A DNA stretch of 64,000 nt from Halopseudomonas xinjiangensis (GCA_011050525.1 DRFO01000034.1:1-64000), one strand, 5' to 3'. Shown: positions 18,328 to 27,135, numbered from the stretch's first letter. Translations and numbers: made by a program. The notes: generated by a model from the sequence alone, not told the origin.

Positions 18328-19416
18328 ATGTCTGCATTGTTCGAACCCTTCACATTGAAGGACATCACCCTTCGCAACCGTATCGCCGTTCCACCGATGT
18401 GTCAGTATTCAGCCAATGACGGCCTGATCAACGACTGGCATCAGGCGCACCTGACGTCACTGGCCCGCGGTGGCGCGGGTCTGGTCATCGTCGAGGCCAC
18501 TGCGGTGGCACCCGAGGGCCGTATCACCCCTGGCTGTGCCGGCATATGGAATGACCAACTGGCCCAGGCTTTCGTTCCCGCAGTGAAAGCGATCAAGGCC
18601 GCCGGCTCAGTTCCGGGTATTCAGATTGCCCATGCCGGACGCAAGGCCAGCGCCAATCGGCCCTGGGAAGGAGATGATCACATCGCCAACGAGAATCCGC
18701 ACGGCTGGCAAACCATCGCACCTTCGGCCGTGGCCTTTGGCGCCCATCTTGGCAAGGAACCAGAGGCCATGACGCCGGATGACATCGCCCGGGTCCGTGG
18801 GGACTTCGTGGCGGCGGCGCGGCGCGCGCGGGAGGTCGGTTTTGAATGGCTGGAACTGCACTTTGCCCATGGATATCTTGCGCAATCGTTTTTCTCCGAG
18901 CATTCCAACAAGCGTGAAGACAGCTACGGCGGCAGCTTCGAGAATCGTAGTCGCTTCCTCATGGAAACATTTGCTGCCGTTCGCGAAGTATGGCCCGAGC
19001 ACCTGCCGTTGACGGTGCGCTTTGGTGTTCTCGAATTTGACGGACGCGACGAGCAGACACTCAGCGAGTCCATCGAACTGACCCGCCGCATGAAGGCTGG
19101 CGGGCTCGATCTGATGAGCGTCAGCATCGGATTCAGCATCCCAGACAGCAAAATCCCCTGGGCGCCCGGCTTTATGGGCCCGATTGCCGAGCGGGTTCGT
19201 CGTGAAGCTGGCATTCCGGTTGCCTCGGCCTGGGGATTTGGTGAACCGACGATTGCTGAAGAGGCTGTCAAGAATGGTCAACTGGACCTCATCATGGTTG
19301 GCAAGGCGCATCTGGCTAATCCGCACTGGGCCTATCATGCCGCCCGCACGCTGAAGGTCGATCAGCCATCCTGGACATTACCAGCGCCCTATGCGCATTG
19401 GCTGGAGCGCTATTGA
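18328..19416 (+). CDS. NADH:flavin oxidoreductase, Old Yellow Enzyme family (YqjM/XenA class)
   Basis: The 362-residue protein begins LFEPFTLKDITLRNRIAVPPMCQYSA, the start of the (thermophilic-like) OYE class. It shows IQIAHAGRKAS near residue 100, FGAHLGKEP, and LELHFAHGYLAQSFFSEHSNKR with YGGSFENRSRF near 200 (each a separate stretch). These bind FMN and carry the substrate His pair; the R of GGSFENRSRF is conserved. Members reduce activated C=C bonds such as N-ethylmaleimide, nitrate esters and enones with NAD(P)H. The ATG at 18328 follows AGGA. Control by the divergent ArsR protein is likely. The 3' end is closed by a bidirectional terminator. Confidence 0.9.
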   Translation: MSALFEPFTLKDITLRNRIAVPPMCQYSANDGLINDWHQAHLTSLARGGAGLVIVEATAVAPEGRITPGCAGIWNDQLAQAFVPAVKAIKAAGSVPGIQIAHAGRKASANRPWEGDDHIANENPHGWQTIAPSAVAFGAHLGKEPEAMTPDDIARVRGDFVAAARRAREVGFEWLELHFAHGYLAQSFFSEHSNKREDSYGGSFENRSRFLMETFAAVREVWPEHLPLTVRFGVLEFDGRDEQTLSESIELTRRMKAGGLDLMSVSIGFSIPDSKIPWAPGFMGPIAERVRREAGIPVASAWGFGEPTIAEEAVKNGQLDLIMVGKAHLANPHWAYHAARTLKVDQPSWTLPAPYAHWLERY

Positions 19417-19434
19417 TCCTTCTGCTGTGATTCA

Positions 19435-19460
19435 AAAAAGGCGACCCAGGTCGCCTTTTT
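19435..19460. terminator. bidirectional intrinsic terminator between the OYE gene and ilvA
   Basis: A perfect 12-bp stem (AAAAAGGCGACC / GGTCGCCTTTTT) has A-runs and T-runs at its ends, so it works on both strands. It begins two codons past the OYE stop and touches the ilvA stop codon (minus). Confidence 0.85.
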
Positions 19461-21080
19461 CTAGCCGATAAACAACCGGTAAGCTGGATTATCGGTCTCG
19501 TCCCACCAGAGGTATCCGAGCTCCTGAAGGGTTGAGGGTACACAATGGCGCTCCTGCTCCGGAACCTGGAGGCCTACCAGTGCACGCCCCGCATCCGAGC
19601 CATGATTGCGATAATGGAACAGGCTGATATTCCAGCGGCTGCCCAGCTGTTGCAAAAAGTCCGACAGTGCACCAGGCCGCTGTGGAAACTCGAAACGAAA
19701 TACCTGCTCATCCGCCACATTCGCAACATGGCCGCCCACGGTATGGCGGATGTGCAATTTCGCCAGTTCGTTGTCGGTCATATCCAGCACCGGGTAGCCC
19801 TGGGCGTGGAGACTTTCGATCAGAGCCTGCCGCGAGTCGAGCTGGGGATCTGTCTGCACGCCTATGAAGATATGGGCTTCCTTGCTGGTGTGATAACGGT
19901 AGTTGAATTCGGTGATCTGCCGTTTGCCCAGCGCTTCGCAAAACGCCTTGAAGCTTCCCGGCGTCTCGGTCAGCGTTACGGCCAGAATCGCCTCGCGCTG
20001 TTCGCCCAACTCAGCGCGCTCCGCTACATGGCGTAGCCGGTCGAAGTTCACGTTGGCGCCTGAATTGATGGCGATGAACACCCGATTCTGACAGCGCTCG
20101 CGTTCCACATATTTTTTCAGTCCGGCTACTGCCAGCGCGCCGGCAGGTTCGGTGATGGAGCGGGTGTCGTCGTAGATATCCTTGATGGCAGAGCAGATCT
20201 CGTCGGTACTGACGGTTATGACCTCATCGACACACTGTCGACATAGCTCGAAATTGAACCGCCCGATCTGCGCCACTGCCACACCATCGGCAAATACCCC
20301 GACCTGAGGTAGCTCGACCCGTTCGCCAGCGGCGAGCGCCGCCTGCAGACAATTGGAATCATCCGGCTCCACCCCGATGATCCTGACCTCAGGGCGCAGG
20401 TATTTTACATAGGCCGCTACGCCAGCGATCAGGCTACCCCCACCCACCGGAACAAATATGGCATCGAGCTGACCAAGCCGCTGACGCAGCAGCTCCATCC
20501 CGACGGTGCCCTGCCCAGCGATAACCTCCGGATCGTCGTAGGGCGGCACGAAGGTATACCCCTGTTCTTCAGCAAGTTTGAGCGCATAGTCCAGCGCCTG
20601 GGGAAAGGCATCACCGTGCAGCAAGGCCTCGGCACCGCGGGCGCGAACCCCGTGCACTTTGATTTCCGGCGTGGTCAAAGGCATGACGATCCGGGCCTGG
20701 ATCCCCAGCTTCTGGGCGGCTAGCGCCAGCCCCTGGGCGTGATTGCCCGCCGAGGCAGTAATTACGCCACGCGCTCTCTCCTCCTGACTGAGGCTGGCTA
20801 CCTTGGCGTAGGCTCCGCGAATCTTGAACGAATGAACGGGCTGCAGATCTTCGCGTTTGAGCAGCACACTGTTGCCGAGGCTAACGGAGAGGCGGCTGGC
20901 CGGTTGCAGAGGTGTTTCGACGGCAATGTCATAAACCGGCGCGCAGAGTATTCGCATGACGTAGTGCTTGAGCAAATCGTCGGCACTGCCCGGCTTGTTA
21001 TCGGCGATGGGGCGTAATACGGCTGGCGATGAACGTTGATCGTGCTCATCGACGATCAACTCAAGCGGACATGTGGTCAT
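19461..21080 (-). CDS. ilvA: threonine ammonia-lyase, biosynthetic
   Basis: The 539-residue enzyme makes 2-oxobutyrate from threonine, the first step of isoleucine synthesis. The PLP lysine is Lys86 in SFKIRGAY, SAGNHAQGLALAA and GGGSLIAGVAAYVKYL (phosphate-binding Gly-rich loop) follow, and the C-terminus has two ACT-like regulatory repeats (ILAVTLTETPGSFKAFCEAL, FRFEFPQRPGALSDFLQQLG) that bind Ile/Val. It has about 35 more N-terminal residues than usual; the alignment normally begins near LLKHYVMRIL (a TTG codon). The ATG at 21080 is kept because GGGAG precedes it at good spacing. Upstream lies an attenuator with a short leader peptide. Confidence 0.93.
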   Translation of the reverse strand: MTTCPLELIVDEHDQRSSPAVLRPIADNKPGSADDLLKHYVMRILCAPVYDIAVETPLQPASRLSVSLGNSVLLKREDLQPVHSFKIRGAYAKVASLSQEERARGVITASAGNHAQGLALAAQKLGIQARIVMPLTTPEIKVHGVRARGAEALLHGDAFPQALDYALKLAEEQGYTFVPPYDDPEVIAGQGTVGMELLRQRLGQLDAIFVPVGGGSLIAGVAAYVKYLRPEVRIIGVEPDDSNCLQAALAAGERVELPQVGVFADGVAVAQIGRFNFELCRQCVDEVITVSTDEICSAIKDIYDDTRSITEPAGALAVAGLKKYVERERCQNRVFIAINSGANVNFDRLRHVAERAELGEQREAILAVTLTETPGSFKAFCEALGKRQITEFNYRYHTSKEAHIFIGVQTDPQLDSRQALIESLHAQGYPVLDMTDNELAKLHIRHTVGGHVANVADEQVFRFEFPQRPGALSDFLQQLGSRWNISLFHYRNHGSDAGRALVGLQVPEQERHCVPSTLQELGYLWWDETDNPAYRLFIG

Positions 21081-21117
21081 TCTGGCTCTCCCGGCGCTGA
21101 ACTTTGCCTAGGAGACG

Positions 21118-21146
21118 ATCAAAAAACCCGCCTTCTAGGCGGGTTT
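21118..21146 (-). terminator. attenuator terminator (stem 3:4) before ilvA
   Basis: On the minus strand, AAACCCGCC-TTCTA-type loop-GGCGGGTTT forms a perfect 9-bp stem (21124-21132 with 21138-21146), followed by six T (21121-21126). It lies about 40 bp upstream of the ilvA ATG and downstream of a leader peptide, so it would stop transcription before ilvA unless the competing hairpin forms. Confidence 0.75.
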
Positions 21147-21186
21147 GATAGGGACGTTGGCTAACCCGCCAGTTCTGGAATGGCGG
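21138..21186 (-). promoter_or_regulatory. attenuator pairing segments 1 to 3
   Basis: Four mutually exclusive segments are visible on the minus strand. Segment 1 (21181-21186, CCGCCA) pairs with segment 2 (21166-21171, TGGCGG). Segment 2 (21163-21170, GGCGGGTT) is also complementary to segment 3 (21138-21145, AACCCGCC), giving an antiterminator. Segment 3 pairs with segment 4 (21125-21132) to give the terminator. Segment 2 contains the end of the leader reading frame and its stop codon, the usual logic of ribosome-mediated attenuation. Confidence 0.65.
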
Positions 21187-21226
21187 TCATAATCATCTGG
21201 GCGAAAAACGCAGTGAAGTTAGTCAT
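21161..21226 (-). CDS. putative 21-residue leader peptide of ilvA attenuator
   Basis: ATG at 21226 opens a frame of 21 codons ending with TAG at 21161-21163. It begins MTNFTAFFAQ and contains MIMTAI, with Ile codons just before and inside the 1:2 hairpin and three Thr codons. Ile or Thr starvation could stall the ribosome here; which residue matters is not clear because Phe (three) and Met (three besides the start) are also frequent. There is no Shine-Dalgarno box. The promoter places the transcription start on the A of the ATG, so translation is probably leaderless. Confidence 0.6.
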   Translation of the reverse strand: MTNFTAFFAQMIMTAIPELAG

Positions 21227-21261
21227 GGAGTGAATCTAGGCGCCCTGTCCGGTCTCGTCAA
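21226..21261 (-). promoter_or_regulatory. sigma-70 promoter of the ilvA leader transcript
   Basis: The -35 TTGACG (21256-21261) and -10 TAGATT (21233-21238) are separated by exactly 17 bp on the minus strand. Six bases later comes the ATG of the leader peptide, so the predicted start site is the A at 21226. Confidence 0.7.
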
Positions 21262-21386
21262 GCGGTTATTATTCTCGGTTGACTCCATCATCGCCTACCA
21301 CCGCCTCCCGGCACCTGCTTGGAGGATCTACCCCGAAGCGCTAACATAGAGCCTCACAAAGCCCGCACGGGCATACGAGGTTCGAG

Positions 21387-21665
21387 ATGAAAACTCTTCA
21401 TAGTCTGGCTATCGCCTGTCTTTTTTCCATTGTTGCCCTGCCCGTCCACGCTACTTGTACGCCAGAGGAGGCAACGCAACGCGCAGAGGTTGCCGCGAAA
21501 ACCATTAATCGCGTGGCCGCCGGCGATCCTGAAAAGGCCCGCGCATTGCACGCCAAGTTGCAGGCGTTGCAGGAACGCGAACCCACCTCGGACCGGCACA
21601 GCGCCTGCGAGGCCTATGATCGGGTTATCGCTGAAGTGGAACGCAAGGAGCAGCCTGACGAGTAA
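21387..21665 (+). CDS. small secreted protein of unknown function
   Basis: The 92-residue protein has a clear signal peptide (MKTLHSLAIACLFSIVALPVHA, cleaved near HA-TC) and a mature helical, charged part with two Cys (ATCTPEEA and HSACEAY) that could form a disulfide. GAGG lies upstream of the ATG. I do not recognise the family. The neighbouring pirin gene is on the same strand but 100 bp away behind an AT-rich palindrome, so an operon is uncertain. Confidence 0.65.
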   Translation: MKTLHSLAIACLFSIVALPVHATCTPEEATQRAEVAAKTINRVAAGDPEKARALHAKLQALQEREPTSDRHSACEAYDRVIAEVERKEQPDE

Positions 21666-21671
21666 CGTATC

Positions 21672-21689
21672 GAATAAATCGATTTATTC
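21672..21689. repeat. perfect 18-bp AT-rich palindrome between the small secreted gene and pirin
   Basis: GAATAAATC followed by its exact reverse complement GATTTATTC, then a T6 run about ten bases on. It may be a regulator site for the pirin gene or a weak terminator for the upstream gene; the AT-rich stem favours the first. A related half-site (AAATCGAATTA) follows at 21710-21720. Confidence 0.55.
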
Positions 21690-21752
21690 AACAGATTTTT
21701 TACGCTATTAAATCGAATTACTCACTCATAAGATGGAGTCATGTTCCTTTTG

Positions 21753-21764
21753 AGGAGGTGATCC
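21753..21764 (+). promoter_or_regulatory. unusually long Shine-Dalgarno sequence of the pirin gene
   Basis: The 12 bases before the ATG, with the preceding T, read TGAGGAGGTGATCC, which matches 13 of 14 bases of the full complement of the 16S rRNA 3' tail. This is far longer than the 4-6 bases seen elsewhere in the window and may give very strong initiation. Confidence 0.6.
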
Positions 21765-22625
21765 ATGAAACAGCGCTCGGTAGTGGAAAAACTGGTTGGC
21801 CGCGCCGCGTCCGACGGTGACGGCGTAAAACTGACCCGTATCTTCGGTGGCCAGGGACCGGAGCGGTTTGACCCTTTCCTGATGCTCGATGAGTTCGGCT
21901 CTGACGCAGCCGTCGATTATGTCGGCGGCTTTCCATCACACCCACACCGTGGTTTTGAAACAGTCACCTACATGCTCGAAGGCCGCATGCTGCATGAGGA
22001 CCATCTAGGCAACCGTGGCTTGCTCGAGCCAGGAGGGGTGCAGTGGATGACTGCGGGGCGCGGCATCATTCATTCCGAAATGCCTCAGCAGGATTCGGGA
22101 TTGATGCGCGGCTTTCAGCTCTGGATCAACCTGCCTGCAGCCGAAAAGATGCAACCTGCCCGCTATACGGACCTGCCTGCCGCGCAATTCCAGACCCATG
22201 ACTTGCCAGGCGGCGGGACGGTGAAGGTAATTGCTGGCCGTTTTGCCGTAGCAGGCAAAACCATGGAAGGTCCGATTCAGGGAAGGTCAACTCAGCCCTT
22301 GTATCTTGATCTGCAACTGCCGGCAGGTCAGCAACTGGCGTTGCCAATGGATGAACATTTGAATGCTCTCGTATACGTTTACGAGGGTGCTGTAAGCGTG
22401 GCAGACGAGAGAAGCGACACGTTGCTGGAAGAGAAACAGCTGGGACGTCTGGGCGAAGGCCAGACCGTCATGCTTAATGCGGGAAATCAAGGCGTGCGCC
22501 TGTTGCTGCTTGCTGGCAAGCCAATCGGCGAGCCCATAGTGCAGTACGGTCCCTTTGTGATGAACAAACGCGAGGAAATCGAACAGGCCCTGCATGATTT
22601 CCGAGCGGGCCGGCTGGCTTCCTGA
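21765..22625 (+). CDS. pirin family bicupin protein
   Basis: The 286-residue protein shows the pirin signature FDPFLMLDEFG, then FPSHPHRGFETVTYMLEG with three metal-binding His and the Glu (H-x-H-R-G-F-E), and GGVQWMTAGRGIIHSEMP. The second cupin is less conserved, as usual. Bacterial pirins oxidise quercetin or act as metal-dependent cofactors that tune metabolic enzymes; the natural substrate is unknown. It has an exceptional ribosome site. It converges on recR with a 24-bp gap and no clear terminator. Confidence 0.88.
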   Translation: MKQRSVVEKLVGRAASDGDGVKLTRIFGGQGPERFDPFLMLDEFGSDAAVDYVGGFPSHPHRGFETVTYMLEGRMLHEDHLGNRGLLEPGGVQWMTAGRGIIHSEMPQQDSGLMRGFQLWINLPAAEKMQPARYTDLPAAQFQTHDLPGGGTVKVIAGRFAVAGKTMEGPIQGRSTQPLYLDLQLPAGQQLALPMDEHLNALVYVYEGAVSVADERSDTLLEEKQLGRLGEGQTVMLNAGNQGVRLLLLAGKPIGEPIVQYGPFVMNKREEIEQALHDFRAGRLAS

Positions 22626-22649
22626 GCCAGCCCATCCAGATCCCAGCAG

Positions 22650-23249
22650 TCAATTGACCAGTGTGCGCCCTGCCAAGGCATGTGCCAGGGTGCCACCGTC
22701 GATAAACTCCAGCTCCCCACCCAGTGGAATACCGTGGGCCAGCCGCGAGACCTTGATCCCCCTCGGCTTCAGCAGGCTGGCTATGTAATGCGCGGTAGCC
22801 TCCCCTTCGACCGTAGGATTGGTAGCGAGAATAGCTTCGGTAACCTGCCGGCCGTCCAGTGCGTCGAGCAGCGCAGGAATGCCTATCTCATTGGGGCCAC
22901 GACCATCAATAGGTGAGAGTTGCCCCTTCAGCACGAAATACAGACCGTTGTATCCCCCAGCCTGCTCTATCGCCCAGACATCGGCCGGACTTTGCAGGAT
23001 GCAGATGAGTGAATCATCGCGCCGCGGATCGGAGCACAACGAGCAAATATCCGTCTCGCTCAACATTCGGCACTGCTTGCAGTAACCCACGCCATCCATG
23101 GCCAGTTCCAGCGCCTGCGCCAGATGGCGCGCGGCATTCCGGTCGCGTTCCAACAGATTCAGCGCCATTCGCTGGGCTGTTTTAGGACCTACGCCCGGCA
23201 AACCACGTAGCGCGTCTATCAACTGACGTATCAGAGGACTAAAGCTCAT
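22650..23249 (-). CDS. recR: recombination mediator protein RecR
   Basis: The 199-residue protein has the helix-hairpin-helix [17 protein letters not shown], the four-Cys zinc finger with Cys57, Cys60, Cys69 and Cys72, a Toprim domain ([16 protein letters not shown]) and the C-terminal Walker-B-like [17 protein letters not shown] end ([15 protein letters not shown]). RecR works with RecO and RecF to load RecA at gaps. It is the last gene of the dnaX-ybaB-recR operon and starts 19 bp after ybaB. Confidence 0.96.
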   Translation of the reverse strand: MSFSPLIRQLIDALRGLPGVGPKTAQRMALNLLERDRNAARHLAQALELAMDGVGYCKQCRMLSETDICSLCSDPRRDDSLICILQSPADVWAIEQAGGYNGLYFVLKGQLSPIDGRGPNEIGIPALLDALDGRQVTEAILATNPTVEGEATAHYIASLLKPRGIKVSRLAHGIPLGGELEFIDGGTLAHALAGRTLVN

Positions 23250-23268
23250 CTACTTTCCTGACCCCTGA

Positions 23269-23595
23269 TTAAAACGGCATCTTGAAGCCGTCAGGCAGAT
23301 TCATGCCTGCGGTCATGCCAGACATCTTTTCCTTGCTGCTGACTTCAAGCTTGCGCACTGCATCGTTGAATGCAGCCGCGATGAGGTCTTCCAGCACTTC
23401 CTTGTCTTCGGACATGAGGCTGTCATCAATGCTGACGCGGCGCACATCGTGACGCCCGGTCATGAGCACCGACACCAGACCGGCACCGGATTGACCGGTG
23501 ACCTCGGCGTTGGCCAGCTCTTCCTGCATTTTCTGCATTTTTTCCTGCATTTCCTGGGCCTGCTTCATCAGGCCTGCCATGCCACCTTTCATCAT
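23269..23595 (-). CDS. YbaB/EbfC nucleoid-associated protein
   Basis: The 108-residue protein starts with a helical region ([20 protein letters not shown]) and the strand region [20 protein letters not shown], followed by [17 protein letters not shown], the standard YbaB/EbfC pattern. The dimer binds DNA without strong sequence preference and coats the chromosome. It lies 10 bp downstream of dnaX and 19 bp upstream of recR, as in most gammaproteobacteria. Confidence 0.93.
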   Translation of the reverse strand: MMKGGMAGLMKQAQEMQEKMQKMQEELANAEVTGQSGAGLVSVLMTGRHDVRRVSIDDSLMSEDKEVLEDLIAAAFNDAVRKLEVSSKEKMSGMTAGMNLPDGFKMPF

Positions 23596-23605
23596 GATTG
23601 CGTCC

Positions 23606-25621
23606 TCAAGTTGTTGGAGCGTCTAGTGGGCGAATGCTGTCACTGCATATCTGCGCCGCGAATTCCTTTAACAGGCTTTGCACCAATGGGTCAGCCTGAA
23701 TACTAGCCTCAGCTTCCTTCTGGCGGGCAACTTTTCGCCGAGCAGTAGCCACCGCCGGCGTTTCCTGGGTGGGGGCCTGGACCATTACATCTATCTGAAC
23801 GGCAGAACCAAGGAAATCGATAACGGCTTGTTGCAAACGCAAGCGGTGGTTCTCGTTGTACAACGCACTATGACCAGGATCAAGATGCAATGCCCAGGTA
23901 TCCGAATCACAGGCAACCAATTGACAATGGGCGGCAATGCTCTGGGTAAGGCCGCTCAACCCCAGCTGAGGGACAACTTCGAGCCACTTCTGCGCAACAC
24001 CGGAAGCGGGGGGCAGATCGCTGACTTCATCGGCATGCGAAACGCTTTCTGCAACCGGTGCCGCCTGTAAATTCTCTACTGCCTCCCAGTCATTAAGATA
24101 CTGGCTGAGATCCTGGGGTTCCTCATCGTCCTCTTCCGCCCTGCTCGATTCATCCAGAGGCGGAGCATCCAGCCACTCAGCGGGGGGCTCATCCAGCGGT
24201 GGCTTCACCGGGGTGCTGGCGTTCAATGGTCTGCTGCTGGCGGGCCGATGAGCAGATTGTGGCGCCATAACGGGAGAAGCTTCAAGGGCCTGGCCTGCCT
24301 TCTGCGGCTCAGCCGATACGAGCGCAGACTGCGGAGGCGCAGACTGGACGGATTTGCCAGTATCAACGATGGAATCAGGCGCAGCGGCAACGACCGCACT
24401 GGCGGGATTGGCCGCTGCAGCCGGGTTGGCAGCGAGAGACGTTGGCCTGGCTGGAGCAGGGTCAGCCTTGGCCTGGCTGAGCCCCGTCGACTTTCCCGGC
24501 GGCGGCGCAGAGGGTTGCTGGGCTGCCTGTTCCAATGTCCCCGGTCTGAAGGCCAGCATGCGCAGCAGCGCCATTTCGAAACCGCCGCGCGGGTCTGGCG
24601 ACAAGGGCAAGTCGCGCCTGCCGTGGAGCGCCAGTTGATAAAAAAGCTGCACGTCCTCGGCGCTGATCCGGCCGGCGAGATCTACCACTTTTGTCTGGTC
24701 GCCAAGGCTGTTATCTACTCCGTCCGGCATTACCTGGGCGATAGCCAGGCGCTGCAAGGTGGAAATCAGTTCGGCAAGCACGCCGGCAAAGTCGGCGCCC
24801 TGCTCCGCCAACTCGGCTACCGCCGCCAGAAGCCCGCGTGCATCGTTACCCGCGAGGGCATCGAGCAAGCCGAACACCTGCCCATGATCGATGGTGCCGA
24901 GCATGCTGCGCACGTCAGATGCCTGCAACACACCATTGCCAAAGGCAATGGCCTGGTCCGTCAGGCTCAAACCGTCACGCATGGAGCCGTCGGCGGCCTT
25001 GCCGAGCAACCAGAGCGATTCCTCATCAAAGCCAATCGCTTCTTCGGTCAATACGTGTCGCAGGTGCTGCACGACCTTCTCGGGCAGCATGTTCTTCAGC
25101 GAAAATTGCAGGCAGCGCGACAGGATAGTAACCGGCAGCTTTTGCGGATCAGTGGTAGCCAGCAGAAATTTTACATGCGCTGGCGGCTCTTCCAGGGTTT
25201 TCAACAGCGCGTTGAAACTGTGACTGGACAGCATGTGCACTTCGTCGATCAGGTAAACCTTGAAGCGCCCACGTGACGGGGCATATTGCACATTGTCCAG
25301 CAGCTCCCGGGTATCTTCGACCTTGGTGCGGCTGGCCGCATCGACTTCGATCAAGTCGACAAACCGGCCTTCGTCAATTTCCTTGCACGCCGAGCAGACT
25401 CCGCACGGCTCGGAGCTTACTCCGGCTTCACAGTTCAGGCATTTAGCGAGAATTCGAGCGATAGTGGTCTTGCCGACCCCACGGGTGCCGGTGAAGAGAT
25501 ACGCATGATGTAGGCGATTATGGTCCAGCGCATTGATCAAGGCCTGCAGAACATGAGTCTGGCCGACCATTTCACGAAACAGGCGAGGACGCCATTTGCG
25601 GGCTAATACCTGATAACTCAT
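23606..25621 (-). CDS. dnaX: DNA polymerase III subunits tau/gamma
   Basis: The 671-residue protein carries the clamp-loader AAA+ core: [19 protein letters not shown] at the start, Walker A GTRGVGKT (45-52), a Cys zinc motif (CxxCxxC) near 64-79, [22 protein letters not shown] with Walker B and sensor I region. A Pro/Ala/Ser linker of about 150 residues follows, then the tau-specific C-terminal domain that contacts the polymerase alpha subunit and DnaB. I did not find the A AAA AAG slippage site used for gamma in E. coli, so gamma production cannot be stated. It heads the dnaX-ybaB-recR operon. Confidence 0.96.
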   Translation of the reverse strand: MSYQVLARKWRPRLFREMVGQTHVLQALINALDHNRLHHAYLFTGTRGVGKTTIARILAKCLNCEAGVSSEPCGVCSACKEIDEGRFVDLIEVDAASRTKVEDTRELLDNVQYAPSRGRFKVYLIDEVHMLSSHSFNALLKTLEEPPAHVKFLLATTDPQKLPVTILSRCLQFSLKNMLPEKVVQHLRHVLTEEAIGFDEESLWLLGKAADGSMRDGLSLTDQAIAFGNGVLQASDVRSMLGTIDHGQVFGLLDALAGNDARGLLAAVAELAEQGADFAGVLAELISTLQRLAIAQVMPDGVDNSLGDQTKVVDLAGRISAEDVQLFYQLALHGRRDLPLSPDPRGGFEMALLRMLAFRPGTLEQAAQQPSAPPPGKSTGLSQAKADPAPARPTSLAANPAAAANPASAVVAAAPDSIVDTGKSVQSAPPQSALVSAEPQKAGQALEASPVMAPQSAHRPASSRPLNASTPVKPPLDEPPAEWLDAPPLDESSRAEEDDEEPQDLSQYLNDWEAVENLQAAPVAESVSHADEVSDLPPASGVAQKWLEVVPQLGLSGLTQSIAAHCQLVACDSDTWALHLDPGHSALYNENHRLRLQQAVIDFLGSAVQIDVMVQAPTQETPAVATARRKVARQKEAEASIQADPLVQSLLKEFAAQICSDSIRPLDAPTT

Positions 25622-25780
25622 CGGGGTGTCTGCTGTCCGGTCTGATCAATTTGAGGCAAGCGGGTACTGTAACCAAAGCGAACTGACAATGCGAGATGCG
25701 CCGGCGTGACTCAGATGCCTTCCAGCGAGCTGCGTTGATATCGGGGGAGGACTCAAGCGTTAGAAGCAGAACACTGCGTG

Positions 25781-25904
25781 GCTATGGGTGGCGGCCCTAC
25801 CAGCCACACCCCGGCACACGATATAACCGCTGCGGCTGCTCCCTTCCGGGTCTGACCGGGTTCACGGCGAATCATTGCGAGGGGACCGGCAGGGTCACCA
25901 TAGC
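25781..25904 (-). ncRNA. ffs: signal recognition particle 4.5S RNA
   Basis: The minus strand contains GGTCAGACCCGGAAGGGAGCAGC, written here as its two parts: GGTCAGACCCGG and AAGGGAGCAGC. This is the Ffh-binding domain with the GGAAG tetraloop region of bacterial SRP RNA. The ends pair: GCTATGG at the 5' side with CCATAGC at the 3' side, giving a long hairpin of about 124 nt. It binds Ffh and guides membrane proteins to the Sec translocon. It sits upstream of dnaX as in other Pseudomonas. The exact mature ends are estimates. Confidence 0.88.
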
Positions 25905-25929
25905 GTGCCCGTACCAGACGAGCCGCGCT

Positions 25930-25957
25930 ATTGTAACGGCTTGGCCGGAACTTACAA
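25930..25957 (-). promoter_or_regulatory. sigma-70 promoter of the 4.5S RNA gene
   Basis: On the minus strand TTGTAA is followed after 16 bp by TACAAT (25930-25935). Transcription would start near 25923, some 20 bases before the mature RNA, as for precursors trimmed by RNase P. Confidence 0.55.
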
Positions 25958-26076
25958 CCCGTTGTTGCCTCTGATCGTCAGATCCTCGGTGCGGCGCCTT
26001 TATCCTGTCGACGCCGCATTCAGCGCCGGGGTATTCCGGAGTAAACTTCGGATGGTATTCCCAACACGGACTTACG

Positions 26077-27135
26077 ATGACAGACAGAAACAGCGCTCAA
26101 GCCAGACGGCCAGACACCTCCGGATTACGGTTGCTGATTCTTGCAGGTTTCTTTGTAGTGTTGAGTGGATTGGGCTTCTGGGCAGTGTATTCCCAGTTCG
26201 CCGGTGAAAACCTGACCTTTGACGACCGCTTGCTCAATGCCTCAACCCTGGCAAGCGTGTGCGCCCTTCTTTGCATCTATTTTGCCGCAGACGGGCTGCG
26301 CCTGTATTACACCCTGCGCGCCCTGGGCCAGGCGGTAGCCCTCTCGACTATCTTCCGTCTGGTCTTCATCAACATATTCTTTTCGAATATCACACCCATG
26401 GCCACCGGCGGCGGCTTCGCCCAGATTTGGTTCCTCCAGCGCCACGGGGTTCGGATCGGTACGGCCACAGCTGCCACCACCATACGAACCGTGCTGGCAA
26501 TGATTTTCATATTTACCCTTACCCCGTTTTTCCTGCTCACCCTTGAGGAGCTGGACAATCAGGCGCTGATTGGCGAGATCAGCGGGTTGCTCGCGGTGCT
26601 GATCATTCTGTATCTGGGTTTCTTCGGCGTGGTACTGCTGCGCACCCGCTGGCTGATCGCTCCGCTATCCGTCCTGCTGCAAGCAGCTCGCAAGGCTCAC
26701 CTAATCAGCAGTTCGCGGCACAAGCGCTGGCAATTCAAGGCCCGCCGGGAGATGGTGCGATTTGCTCGCTCCTTTTCGCTGTATGCGCACGGTCCACGGG
26801 GAGACGTGTTGCTGTCGGTTTTTTTCACAGCCGTGTTCCTGCTCAGCCTTTTCAGCTTCCCTGCGCTGCTGATCCACAGTCTCGGATACGACACAGACTA
26901 CCTGATAAGCCTTGGTCTACTGGTGGTAACCACCTTTGTCATGTACTTCGCGCCGACCCCTGGCGCGTCAGGGATATCCGAAGGGGTATTCGGAAGCTTT
27001 TTCAGCGGCATTCTCAGCCCAGCTCATCTGGTAGTGGTGACCATTGTCTGGCGAGTGCTGACCATCTACCTTGGCATGCTCGTGGGATTAGTGGTAACAC
27101 AGCTGGAGCTAAGCCGCGGACGGAGCGCGAAATGA
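26077..27135 (+). CDS. flippase-like / lysylphosphatidylglycerol-synthase-type membrane protein (PF03706)
   Basis: The 352-residue protein has about eight membrane helices and lies in the LPG_synthase_TM/YbhN family: a first helix pair, NIFFSNITPMATGGGFAQIWFLQ, with the conserved P-G stretch, and FAPTPGASGISEGVF near the end. Without the soluble MprF lysyl-transferase domain such proteins are thought to translocate lipid-linked compounds. Its stop overlaps the next gene (ATGA), a phosphoesterase-like/glycosyltransferase fusion, so the two probably act on one lipid or glycolipid product. Start codon choice is supported only by frame and the first hydrophobic segment. Confidence 0.8.
   Translation: MTDRNSAQARRPDTSGLRLLILAGFFVVLSGLGFWAVYSQFAGENLTFDDRLLNASTLASVCALLCIYFAADGLRLYYTLRALGQAVALSTIFRLVFINIFFSNITPMATGGGFAQIWFLQRHGVRIGTATAATTIRTVLAMIFIFTLTPFFLLTLEELDNQALIGEISGLLAVLIILYLGFFGVVLLRTRWLIAPLSVLLQAARKAHLISSSRHKRWQFKARREMVRFARSFSLYAHGPRGDVLLSVFFTAVFLLSLFSFPALLIHSLGYDTDYLISLGLLVVTTFVMYFAPTPGASGISEGVFGSFFSGILSPAHLVVVTIVWRVLTIYLGMLVGLVVTQLELSRGRSAK

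Larger units (their letters stand above)
25622..26076. other. intergenic region with 4.5S RNA and its promoter
   Basis: The 455 bp between divergent dnaX (minus) and the flippase-like gene (plus) hold the 4.5S RNA gene and its promoter, both on the minus strand. I see no other gene. Confidence 0.7.

Noticed and set aside
24248..25276. 342-codon plus frame within dnaX
   Set aside because: Antisense of dnaX, with Arg-rich low-complexity translation.
23606..25621. E. coli-type A AAA AAG slippage site for gamma in dnaX
   Set aside because: I found no such heptamer in the coding strand, so I do not claim a frameshifted gamma product.
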